Shown here piece after piece: positions 47,750-57,526 of a DNA stretch of 57,526 bases. Both the position numbers and the translations under genes were made by a program. The DNA lies in contig SCFE01000048.1 in the NCBI GenBank assembly GCA_004352715.1, positions 395,111-452,636 on the forward strand, written 5' to 3'. The notes beneath the pieces were generated by a model that worked only from the letters and a program-made list of their open reading frames with translations, did not search any database and was not told the origin of the DNA. Source of the DNA: Hofstenia miamia. Lineage: Eukaryota; Xenacoelomorpha; Acoela. Within the stretch, counting starts at the first letter, position 1. Every line of letters begins with the position of its first letter.

Positions 47750-49310
47750 AATTATTGAATAGAAAAAACATGAAAACTGAAAAAATAGAAAAAATATACT
47801 CTAAAATAAATCCATTACGTATAAAAAAGAAATCTGCAATGCTTTCATTGAAGTTTTTCAAATTTATGACCATTTTTACAAACATGATCTTTACTCCAAA
47901 ACACAACATGGTTTTCGTAATTGTATTTCTAGCAGAGACGCTTTAGTCCAAGCTATTGAAAAATGGAGAAAAACGATAGATGATAATGAATACTCAGCCG
48001 GAGCTTGCTTAGACATTTCGAAAGCATTCGATTCGATTGATCATAGAATATTACTACAAAAAGTTAAATTTCTAGGTTTTTTCTAATGATAGTATGGATC
48101 TCATTTCTAGTTACTTGTATAATGTATGCAATGAGTAAAGCTTAATGAATGTCTTTCAGATTGCGCTTATACTAAAAATGGAGTCCCACAGGTAACAATT
48201 TCGGGTCCCTTACTATTTAATATTTATATAAACGATTTGTCTGACTTAACAACAGGTGACGTTATACAATATGCCGATGATACCATATTATTTAATTCTA
48301 ATAAATCTCCCGAAAAAGCCATTCAAACTCTCGAAAAACATTGTACTTCCATCACTAAATATTTTGCTTTCTTAAGGCTAAGAGTGAATCCTTTAAAAAC
48401 CTAATTCTGTATTGTTATGTCAAGTTCTGCATCTACTGATACCTCACAATATAGACTTAATTTTAACGGCATTTATATAAAGCAAGTTGAGTTCTTTATA
48501 AATACCTTGGAATTATTTTCGATTAACATTTAAATTTTGAAAAGCAACTAAATAAATTATTAAAAAAATGGCCACATAGATTAAAGCAATTAACTTAATT
48601 TCTTTAAAAAACTACCAAATAAAGCAAAAATTCAATTAATTTATACTCTAGTATTAAGTCATTTTAACTATGCTAATATACTCTACACAGATATAAACAA
48701 AAAATTTCTCAGAAAATTTCAGGTACAGCTAAATTGCGCTATCAAAGTAGCATTTAATTATCATAGCTTTCATAAGCATAATAAATACAGAAAAATCTCA
48801 AACTTATTTCTACATCCACAATGCTATATCTATATAAATGTCCTAAAGACATTCTTCAAAATAATTAATATTGCTTATCTATATAACAAAAATGACTTTC
48901 TTTCCGAAAAAATAATTAATAAACAAAACAAAAGAACGCATTTAATTGAACCAATTCAGTATAATAAGCGAATAATGAAAAAATCTTTTCTAAACACAGC
49001 TAGAAATATATGCAATGAATTACCAAAATGCATCAAACAAATAAACACTTTAAAAAACAAGATTGTTATTAAAAAATACTTTTGTAGCTTTATTATAAAA
49101 AGACTGAAATGGCAAGGTTATAAATTCTACAATCCTGATCTATTAATAGAAACTAAAATCGCATAACGCAAGTTCATTATCATTATTATTTGTAAATATT
49201 TGTTGTTTTGTTTTATTTTGTTTGTATTTCTTTTTTTGATGCTTTCAGAATTATTATCAGTATTCTTTATTGTTCAAACAATTTCTGAATATAGGTATTT
49301 GCTTCTTCTT
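47750..49310 (+). mobile_element. LINE with recognisable reverse-transcriptase motifs, frameshifted
   Basis: In order: QHGFR near 47903, CLDISKAFDSIDHRILL near 48006-48057, GVPQVTISGPLLFNIYINDL near 48181-48240, and QYADDTILF near 48267-48295 with the catalytic YADD intact. Later pieces end with the 63-codon frame at 48975-49163, RNICNELPKCIKQ to ETKIA. A short 3' UTR then matches 421-496. Several frameshifts and stops make it inactive. The domain order is that of CR1/L2-type non-LTR elements. The endonuclease part is missing, so it is 5'-truncated. Confidence 0.8.
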
Positions 49311-49418
49311 CAATACTTCCTTACTCATACCCACTTGAAACTCTTATGCTTGCCTGCACTAATTGTAGAATGAACTTTTCTTTACTGCCTTATTAATGCT
49401 TATTATAGTAATTTATTA

Positions 49419-49437
49419 TGTATATATATATATATAT
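49419..49437. repeat. Short (TA)n tract
   Basis: A TA-dinucleotide run of about 18 bases directly abuts the Tc1 terminal sequence. Tc1/mariner elements insert at TA, so it is a plausible target site. Confidence 0.8.
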
Positions 49438-49960
49438 AGTACTGGTCAAAAGTTTGGGAACACTTTCCAAAATTAGAAATTTTTGTATTTTACACGAAAA
49501 AACGCAATGTAGAAACAATATAATAACACAACGTAGAGACAATATGATAACACCAACTAGAAAGTAAATTATTTACTGTTATAGTTAATTCAGAAAAACT
49601 CGAGCGATGTGCATTGGCGCTTCCTCAGACAGTTTTTGATGTGACGTCAGCAATTTTCTATGACGTTGAGGTCTGGGGACTTTCCCCGCCAGTTCTCAAG
49701 TAGCTGAAAGTCTTGTGATCCAATCCACTGTTTCACAACTTTGGCGCTGTGGCAAGGAGCACCATATTGTTGTAGTACAGATGTTCTGCGAAGCTGCATA
49801 AACATGGGAACTTTCTCCTGAATTATTTTGAGGTAGGCCTTGGCTATGAATGTCTCGCTGTGAGGAACAAAATGTAGACCAGCACGCCCATTTGCAGTTA
49901 TAGCACCCTAAATGATCACAGAATGCCACAAACTACCGCTAGAGGTTTACATGATCGATG
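49438..49960 (-). mobile_element. Tc1-like transposon remnant with one terminal repeat
   Basis: TACTGGTCAAAAGTTTGGGA at about 49439-49458 is a typical Tc1 terminus. On the minus strand at about 49650-49915 a long intact frame reads GAITANGRAGLHFVPHS, then QQYGAPCHSAKVVKQWI and ENWRGKSPDLNVIENC. The second catalytic Asp (QQDGAPCH) is Tyr here, so the copy is inactive even where the frame is open. The opposite terminus was not found. Confidence 0.75.
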
Positions 49961-51551
49961 CTCCGCTCTCAAGCTCCAGTTCCCGCGTGATTAAGCTGCT
50001 TACGTCAGCATTTGTATTTTAGTTCTACCGTTAGGCAGGTTGTTGTGCTGTTGATTAGATTTGTATACATATAGGGCAAACATGTGCGCAAGTGGTTAAT
50101 AAAATTTTTGAGCTCAGTCTAATATATGGCTATTATACAAGTAAATTAGATGATCCAGCGAGCAGCTAAACTTCCGATGGAGATGAGGGGGCTGCGTGGT
50201 GTGCAATTCAGCTGTAGGTAGCTTGGCTGTCTTGGAACATTGAGTAGACCCATTCATCTCTGGGGTTTGGCAGTTATTGCCACTTAAGCTCGTATGCCCT
50301 TTGAGCGACTGTCTAGATGTAATAGCAGTGTGCACGTCTGTATGTTAATCCACCATCTTTTGTTCAAACTCTGATGATGCTACATGTTGACCCTGACGTG
50401 ATCCTGACATGCAACTTTCTGATCATGAAGTATCTCAGCGTCTTATGTTCTGGCCTACCTAGGTACTTCCTGGCAGTAACACATTTAGTACGCAAGCCCA
50501 GCCGCTGAAAGATTTACGCGAAAGAGAAGTGGACAGAGTTACTTCGGTCAGAGAAGCAGAAGACGTGAGATCTTAATATTTGGCACTGGCAGACTTGCAC
50601 GGAAGGGCACTGACAACAAACTCTCTACGTTTTTCTCCACACTCTTTACATTTAGATTCCTACTATCTACATTCAGTTCTTCGTAATTTATAACTCTAAC
50701 AAAGATCTCTAACAGTGAGGAAGAACCCATTATAGTCAGGATTGGTGCGGCAGGTGTTGGTATCAACCTCCCTATATGAAATTGGATGAAAATGGAAAGT
50801 TAGAATGAAAACCCACTAGCTGGGCATGGGGCGGCATGCACCAACCTGCCCATTTGGTGGTTGGTGCATGGATATGTTGCGAGGAACATGGTTCTGGTTT
50901 TTGGTGTTGCTACAGATCCTCCTGACAGTCTGGTCAGCTGTCTATGTGTTGTAGAGAACATCATGGATCTGGTTTTGAGTTGGTTGACAGATCCCCTCCC
51001 AGTAAACAATTTATCCATTGCCAACATTGGGCCAACGTTGGCAGTGTTGGCAATGACAATTTACTAATGCCATCTACTGAGCATTGAGAGAATTTAGTAT
51101 TAGATGTTTAATTCTATTCTATATCAACGGAATAGCCACTTGGCAACGACTTAAACTCATTATTGGTCTCTTTTCTGTATTGGCAAATATCCGCGGGTGC
51201 TAATTCACATGGCAATGGCAAATCTAATTTTTATGTTAATACATTTAATGTTGATACGATCTAAGTGTTCGTTAATAATTTACAATATTAAGGCGATCTA
51301 GTCCAAGCATTTATTCAGTCTTTTTTAAGGCGAAGGTGCAGAATAATGCACGCGGAGCACACGGACAAAATAAATACTATTAGAGGGTAAAAAAACTATG
51401 AGAAATGCAATAAAATACATGAAAATAATTTCTTTTATATGACTTCATAGTTTTATAAGCTATAATGCTTAAATATTTACCGCGTGTATTAACAAAAAGG
51501 CCTTCTTTTTCTTTTAAAGCTCAACATTATACTTTGTTATATGGAAGCAAG
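49961..51551. other. Unresolved repeat-like region with two small hairpins
   Basis: This region is noticeably GC-richer than the introns but has no identified gene. Perfect hairpins occur at 50835-50870 (CATGCACCAACC and its complement, 12-bp loop) and 51016-51055 (CATTGCCAACA and its complement). The second resembles the TTGGCC-rich element at 47 kb. The short open frames here have no recognised family. Confidence 0.4.
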
Positions 51552-53402
51552 CACAGAGATGGAAGTCAGTCGATATTGATCACCGGACCGGATCTGGTCA
51601 CCGTTTAATTCACTTCACCGCTCAAGACCTGTCACTTGCGTGTCTTGTCTGGGCATACCGGTCCGCGAATTTAATCTGGAATTTCTCAAATCTCAAGTTG
51701 CGAAAGCACGTGACAATTACCATAATTATGATTGTAAACACACTGTAACTTACAAAAAATTTCACTTATGTTCACTGTATGGATCTGTGAGAAATTAGTC
51801 GATCACATTTGCAATTTATTAACTTGGGTCAATAAGTTGTCTTTTTTTAATCAATACAAGTGCAAAATGTAATAGTGAACCGAAAGGGCTATGTCTGAAT
51901 CGTCCTAGAGAGTAACCTCCTCGTGGTGGTTCCTGGAGAAGCGGAGACGCTGAGCCAATACTTGATGGGCGCGTCTCTTTGCGGAGTCCCCAAACTAAAG
52001 TGGACGTTAAACAATAGGGTATAAGAAGGTGCAACCATGTGTGCTTTGCACATATGGGAGCGGTGACGATGATGTGAGACTGTCTGTTCTGTGAAGCAGA
52101 CGGCGACGTCTATGCCCAGAGCCGTAGAGTGCGTCTACGAGGGCAGTTATACAGAGGATTTTCCTCTGTCTCTGGCCTCTAGATAGGCCCAGGCCAGCAT
52201 TTGCTGAGCCTTACCTATGAGGGAGCTTTGCTTTGTCATGGGTTTTAGTTATGATCCGACATTCTAAGTTACGGAGATTTTAGGACGTCACTTGGTGCTT
52301 TGCACTTCAAGTGTATAAATATCTCCTAAATAATCAGGATCTCCATAACAGGCAGACGCAGGTGCTCACGAGTTACCTCAGTTAGTAGCCTTGGTTGGCG
52401 AAAGCTGTAGAGAGGCGCAACCCTCTCATGAAGCTCGGCCTTCGGCTTCACTCTCTGCTGATCAGACTCAACACAGATCAGCACTCTGCGTGCCAGGGGT
52501 CGCCGGAGGGCAAGCATGATTAAGCCGGCCTGCACACTTCTAGGGGAAGTGCCAGAGCAGATCTGTTGCCACCCACTCTTCAGTCCGTTGACTGGTAGAG
52601 TAACCCCGACCACAGTGTTATTAAACATTGAATGTCGAATGAGTGGTATAAATTCTGTAAATAAGAGCTCTAAGGATCTAAGTATCTAAACAATAAAACC
52701 ATTTTGAATTATAACTCTCCATTTAACTTTTACCGCTATGCTATATTACAAATGAATTGTAGTATAGTAATGATTTAGAACTTATGGAAATTGTTAGTCA
52801 AAATGCGCATTGCCCACTTTGCCTTTAAAAACACAAACCTATGAGATCTCATAATTGATTATTAGATTATATCTTAAGGGAAACGTCACGTTTAATTAAG
52901 TTCGGGGGCGGAATTTTTACATTGGCAGACTTATTTTGATAGCCAGATCACCACGGCGTTAAGCTCTGCTTATTAATTAGGCTTAAAATTAAAATTCAAA
53001 ATTATTACAATCAATAATTGGAAATAATCACAGCGTGCCATTAATCTATTACCAATATTCAAACAAAACACGTTTTTAATGCTTGCAAAATTAAACTCTA
53101 AACAAGTAATGAGATATTTAGGGTTAATCGGATAACTTAAACATGTGTGCGTTCATTTCACGTTCTTTCAGCTGTACAAATGCCGGTTACAAACAGTCAA
53201 AAAGTGCATTTAACCTATAAATACGGTGAAACCAGGTAAAGGGATCAAAACCAGTACAATATTATTTGACAATCGGTAAAAGCTGGTACCCACATTAGAG
53301 TAATTCGGCTACCGGACCAGTTGACATTGGTCACCGGTAAGGGGGTAACGGGAACCGGACCGGTCATGGTCACCAATTGAGGGTACCACTTCCATCTTTG
53401 TG
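51552..53402. mobile_element. Putative non-autonomous element, 1.85 kb, with GC-rich core
   Basis: CACAGAGATGGAAGT on the left and ACTTCCATCTTTGTG on the right are inverted repeats with one mismatch. Both ends carry ACCGGACCGG/CCGGTCCGGT and GGTCACC motifs just inside. The middle, about 51840-52620, is strikingly GC-rich for this window and holds no recognised coding sequence; a 100-codon minus-strand frame at 52326-52628 is unassigned. A clear target-site duplication is not visible, so the superfamily is open (hAT-like termini possible). Confidence 0.5.
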
Positions 53403-53543
53403 TAATCAGTGTTTTACAACACCCATTATTTTGGAGGAAATACAATCTGAAAATCACTCAACGCTAAAATTTTCATAGTCTTATGTTTATAAGAGCAAAT
53501 AAGAAATACATGTTTAAAGCAAGCTTAGTTTTCAACATTTGAN

Positions 53544-53570
53544 TATATATATATATATATATATATATTT
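53544..53570. repeat. (TA)n microsatellite next to a single N
   Basis: A TA run of about 26 bases begins right after the N at 53543, which probably marks a contig joint. Confidence 0.85.
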
Positions 53571-55650
53571 AGACTTATTTGCATATATATTCCTACATGT
53601 AAAGTAGTTAATTCATTATTTTGAAGATTTACAGCTATTGAATTGAGAAAACATTATTGAGGGAACTAAATAGGCTGTGCTTTTTGACAGGCTAGACAAA
53701 ACATAAATTTACTATTTTGTATATCTACTCTTCAGTATCATATTTTCTAATTTCAGTTCAACCTAAGCAAAATGGAAGCAGCATAATTAATGTCTGTGTT
53801 ATAAATTACTAACAGTAAATTATTTTTCCCTACACCTATGCAACTATTATTAAGGCACTTATGTGTTCCGTGGTTCGGGCAGTGAAGGGAGTTTCAAACA
53901 TAGGCTGTTGCCTTTCTAATTGTTCCTAGGTTCAATAGGAAACGCTTCCTTACTTTTAGAATTTTCTTTGCACCTTACCCCTTAATAACGTTAATGAGAA
54001 AATTAGGCTCAATCACTGTCCGGCCTAAATCCAGCTCAACTCACTTAATTCCAATTCGGCACATTTCTATGACACTTGTTAAGAAATTTTCACGATTTTG
54101 TGGCTTGCTAAGACAATGTAAGGTATATTAGCAACTTCTAATAGAATCTGCACACTGAAATTAAAAATTCTAAATGAAGTCTTTCAAGATTATATGATAC
54201 TAATATACAATTTCAAAACTTTGTTTATGAAATTATATAGCATTCATTACAACTGTTGTATAATGTGTATTTTTTCAATATTAGCTGTTCTTTTCCAATA
54301 ACTCAGTCCAATCCTAGCCCAGCGCAGAAGAAAAGTGAGTACTGAAGATTATTCCCTAGCAAGGGAAGTGATCCAAATTCAATACGTTAACAATTGAAAA
54401 TCGAACCGTAAGCAACACCGTCTGTGCTGCTACAAGGTACCTTTAGCTACGTTTTGTAACTTGCCACAGGGCATTTTGTAACTATACCTTCCCATAAGAG
54501 GCTCATTTGCATCCATATCCGAGAAGGCCACATGAATACCCGTAAGCTCAATTTCAACAACTAATAAATAAATAACAAAATAAAAAATTATGCAAAACTT
54601 GTGTCTTTGTCGTTGGTCATCTAACAGAATTGTTCGTTTAGCTGTGATGATTTTGGTAGCAGCTAAAATAATATACTAGAATTGATATTCAAGTAACCTA
54701 TTTTATACCCAGGCGCAATTTCAGGAGGTACGGTCGTCTCCTTCGCAAACAATCTTAGCATAATATATGATTATTTCAATAAAAATAATTTTTTAGTGTT
54801 TTTCATGCGATAGAAACCATTTTTAAGCAATTTTATACTCTGCCATCAATAAACAATGTTTTTAAAAAACTAGCTTTCATGTGTATAAATATAAACCTTA
54901 TAGTTTGTGAACCTCATAAATCATTGCCATTTCCGGGAAATATAATTAGATCTTGTGTAAATTTCATATATATAATCGTTTTATAATATAAAATAAAAAA
55001 TTTAAGCCCCCTCCCCATTCAAAATCTTCTAGGACCGCGCCTGTTGGTATTACACATTTATTTATTAGTAACATTATGATGTAAAACGAAAACATAAATC
55101 CACATTTAGAAATTTCATTCCATTTTTTGTAATTAAGGAAAGCCTATTTTAATGTGAATTGAGAAAGTATCTACAACCCAAGTTACTGCTATATCTCGAA
55201 AGCACTTTAAGATTAGTCAGAAACAGAAATTACTCCAGTATAACAATAATTAAATCTTTCAGGGCGTCTTTAATCATTGAAGGACAAACTTGTTACTAAG
55301 GTTCCCATAGAAAATGGTTAATATCTTAACATTGTCTTTTTGCATTATGCTCATGTTTTACTAGTTTTATTCTCTATCTGTACCCACCCCACCATTAACA
55401 TTGGTACCAATAGCAGCACTACCCGCAGGTAGCAATGGGGAAAAGCCGCTCAGCCCTTGTAGAGCCCACCTTGGCTACAACTTTGTCTCTAAAAATAGAC
55501 TACGCTTTTTATAAATACAGTCATCAACTATTGAGAAACAATGTTATCTCTAAGATCGCAGTGAGTAATTGACATGAATTGAATCAATTTAGAACCTTTT
55601 TATAACATGCAATCAGATTCCATTAAAGAAAGTCCGGAAAATAATTTTTT
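53571..55650. other. Intergenic, no gene identified
   Basis: AT-rich sequence without a convincing open frame. A possible short element at 54712-55043 has CAGGCGC at its left end and GCGCCTG at its right end, but weak TIR extension and no matching target duplication. A patch at 53868-53945 (GTGGTTCGGGCAG ... AGGTTCAATAGG) faintly recalls a tRNA-derived SINE, without a foldable tRNA. Confidence 0.4.
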
Positions 55651-55659
55651 CTATAGTTT

Positions 55660-56215
55660 ATGCCAAACAAAATTTTTTTAAATGTCTCAGTAAAATGCAT
55701 GGGGCATATAAAGTCCCTATCGTCACAAAATCTATCAAATATTTCCTTTAAAAAATTGCAGCCCTACAATGCACATTGCTTCACCATACAAGAAGATTTC
55801 ATGACGGTATCAAAATACAGACTAATTTAGAGAAATCGCTAAAAATACTTTTCTCTATTCTTTCTCAAGAAAATATAAGGGCTAATAAAATGCAAATTCC
55901 CCAAAATCTAACAAACATTTCCTTTGAAGAAAAGCAGCACTAAAATGCACATTGCTTCGCCATAGAGAAAGATTTATTGACGGTTGAAAGATGCAGGCCA
56001 ATTTTGACTAATCACTAAAAATATTGTTTTTTCTATGTGTTCTCAAGAAAATATAAGGGCGAATAAAATGCAAATTGCCCCAAAATCTAAAAACATTTCC
56101 TTTGAAGAAAAGCAGCACTACAATATACATTGCTTCATCATTCAAAAAGATTTCGTGACAGTAGAAAAATGCATGACAATTTAGAGCAATCGCTAAAAAT
56201 ATTTTTTATGACATG
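55660..56215. repeat. Tandem satellite, about three copies of a ~177-bp unit
   Basis: The block CCTTTgAAgAAAaGCAGCaCTA followed by a diverged AATGCACATTGCTTC recurs at about 55745, 55921 and 56099, spacings of 176 and 178 bp. Around it recur AATCGCTAAAAATA, CTCAAGAAAATATAAGGGC and AAAATGCAAATT. Copies are diverged (roughly 80-90% alike by eye). The open frame at 56130-56312 is an accident of the repeat. Confidence 0.85.
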
Positions 56216-56387
56216 TATTAAGATAGCACTCAAAATCAATTTTGTTAAGCCCATCACGCGACAAAATTTTTCGAAGCAAGTAAATATTTCATGTAATGGT
56301 GAGATCTGTTAATACAATTTTAGTTACTGTTAGCTTGGTCATTATCCTCAGTAGTAATGGCTGAGTCCATGAGATTGCACAAAAACG

Positions 56388-56497
56388 ATTCTGATTGGTC
56401 AAGAGCTGGATTCGTAACACCTATTCTGATTGGTCGAGAGGGTTGGCCTTTGACCTGAGACGCCGTGGATATCGACGGAGGTGTTTTACTGACGTCA
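56388..56497. promoter_or_regulatory. CCAAT-box pair plus CRE palindrome
   Basis: ATTCTGATTGGTC occurs twice, at 56388-56400 and 56423-56435, each an inverted CCAAT box (NF-Y type). The full CRE palindrome TGACGTCA follows at 56490-56497, after a locally GC-rich stretch. Such spacing is typical of RNA polymerase II promoters, but no coding exon was recognised on either side. It could belong to a gene outside the window or to a repeat promoter. Confidence 0.4.
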
Positions 56498-56570
56498 TGC
56501 ATATACTTTTACTAGTTTTTGTGTTATTTATGTGACCTAATTTAGTTTGCATTTTTTTACTTTTTTAGTT

Positions 56571-56830
56571 TTACTTTCCCACATTTACTTGCTTTACATG
56601 TATTACTTTCCCACATTTACTTACTTACTTTTTAGTTTTACTTTCCCACATTTACTTACTTTACATGCATTGCTTTGCCACACTTACTTACTTTTTTTTT
56701 TACTTTCCCACATTAACTTACTTTACATGTATTACTTTCCCACATTTACTTACTTACTTTTTATTTTTACTTTCCCACATTAACTTACTTTACATGTATT
56801 ACTTTGCCACACTTACTTGTTTTTTATAAT
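56571..56830. repeat. Minisatellite of 62-67-bp units
   Basis: ACTTTCCCACATT starts four major units at about 56573, 56640, 56702 and 56769. Each carries TTACTTTACATGTATT and runs of TTAC. The 78-codon open frame at 56547-56783 (repeated LLYMYYFPTFTYLLF) is a translation of this array, not a gene. Confidence 0.9.
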
Positions 56831-56965
56831 ATACATGACATTGGAAATATCACATTAATTTAGTTTACATACTATTTTACATACTTGTTTTTTTTATTAA
56901 CATACATGACATTGGAAATATCACATTAATTTAGTTTACATACTTATTTTACATACTTGTTTTAT
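56831..56965. repeat. Two-copy tandem repeat of 71 bp
   Basis: ATACATGACATTGGAAATAT at 56831 recurs at 56902, each followed by CACATTAATTTAGTTTACAT and TTTTACATACTTGTTTT. It directly continues the preceding minisatellite and shares its TTTACATAC-type words, so both may derive from one array. Confidence 0.88.
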
Positions 56966-57526
56966 TCGGTAAAATTTAATAACAAATGTTTGAATCAAAG
57001 AGATAATAATACTCGTTAAAAGTGTAAGGTCTTATTTCAGTAATAAAGCAAAATAATTTTTTTCAGAACTAGTTTATGCAAAAACTCGCAATTTCTAATA
57101 TTTAATAAACGTACGTGGTAAAACCCACATACGTGTTTAAGACAAGACAAAAATGTAATTTATTCTACACTCTGCTTATAATGATCATATATATCATACT
57201 ATTATATTTTTTTATTGTGTTAGTTTATCATCTTTTGTTGTTGAGGGAATCCTGTAGGAAACAAACGCATTATGAATTTTGCACGGTAAGTTTCTAAATT
57301 AATGATTAATAAGTCAAATGAGGTGACAGATCACAGTATAAAACACATGAATATTAAAAGTTTAAATAAATTCAATAAAAAATATTTATTAACAAACAAA
57401 CGACGTTTCTATAAAGTATATAATTAACTTAATATCGGGCAGTAAATTTGCAGCAATTCATTAAAATAAAATTATGTTTTTAAAAGAAATATCTGTAAAA
57501 CTAACTAGAGATAATATTGTAAAAAA
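56966..57526. other. AT-rich end of window, nothing identified
   Basis: No coding exon, terminal repeat or RNA gene is visible. A Leu/Ile/Tyr-rich 60-codon open frame at 57115-57297 is typical of AT-rich noncoding DNA. Confidence 0.5.

Noticed and set aside
53868-53945. tRNA gene or tRNA-derived SINE
   Set aside because: B-box-like GGTTCAATAGG is imperfect and no cloverleaf or poly(A)/T end could be drawn. The same holds for a patch near 36265-36330 and one at 54340-54440 (minus).
54712-55043. hAT-like element with CAGGCGC ends
   Set aside because: Terminal match is only seven bases with poor extension, and the flanking 8-mers differ.
56547-56783. Repetitive membrane-like protein LLYMYYFPTFTYLLF
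   Set aside because: Direct translation of a pyrimidine-rich minisatellite.
55660-56965. CRISPR-like array
   Set aside because: Units are full-length tandem copies without unique spacers, in a eukaryotic repeat context.
57115-57297. Hydrophobic 60-codon peptide
   Set aside because: Composition typical of AT-rich noncoding DNA; no supporting signals.

Overview
The window is a piece of nuclear genome from an AT-rich invertebrate metazoan. The evidence is spliced genes with GT-AG introns, animal-specific chromatin proteins, and abundant LINEs, DNA transposons and MITEs with (TA)n tracts. I cannot place the phylum from sequence alone. Single Ns, 21-N blocks and a 698-N block (32147-32844) mark a draft assembly.

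Layout. (1) Positions 1-1450 are nested LINE fragments, and 1451-5232 is AT-rich sequence with no convincing gene. (2) Positions 5233-31194 on the minus strand hold a KMT2C/KMT2D-type (MLL3/4, trithorax-related) H3K4 methyltransferase gene in five recognised coding exons. The last exon is a single block of about 8.6 kb once assembly duplications are removed. It carries the N-terminal PHD cluster as well as ePHD2, FYRN/FYRC, Win, SET and post-SET, so the gene is fused rather than split into LPT and Trr. Its introns hold a P-element-like and a piggyBac-like transposase remnant, both antisense to the gene. (3) Positions 31195-40255 are mostly intergenic: one orphan PAN/apple-like exon, a Tc1 relic, a 226-bp foldback MITE and a mariner relic. 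(4) Positions 40256-44667 on the plus strand hold the TATA-binding protein gene in six recognised exons, with a complete saddle core and a hAT-type MITE in its last intron. (5) Positions 44668-57526 are repeat-rich: a TTAA-flanked MITE, an inverted-repeat element, a LINE with RT motifs, a Tc1 relic, a GC-rich element of about 1.85 kb with TIRs, a satellite with a unit near 177 bp, two minisatellites and a promoter-like CCAAT/CRE cluster.

The two real genes are divergently arranged about 9 kb apart. One encodes an enhancer H3K4 methyltransferase and the other the core-promoter factor TBP. I see no sequence evidence that the linkage is functional. The most consequential result for a reader is that the assembly contains two unmerged overlaps inside the KMT2 exon (1458 bp and 285 bp excess). 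They corrupt any naive gene model, and removing them restores one continuous frame of 3273 codons. I found no clear evidence for a new biological system. The most interesting non-genic items are the MITE families with their target-site duplications, the GC-rich TIR element and the ~177-bp satellite.
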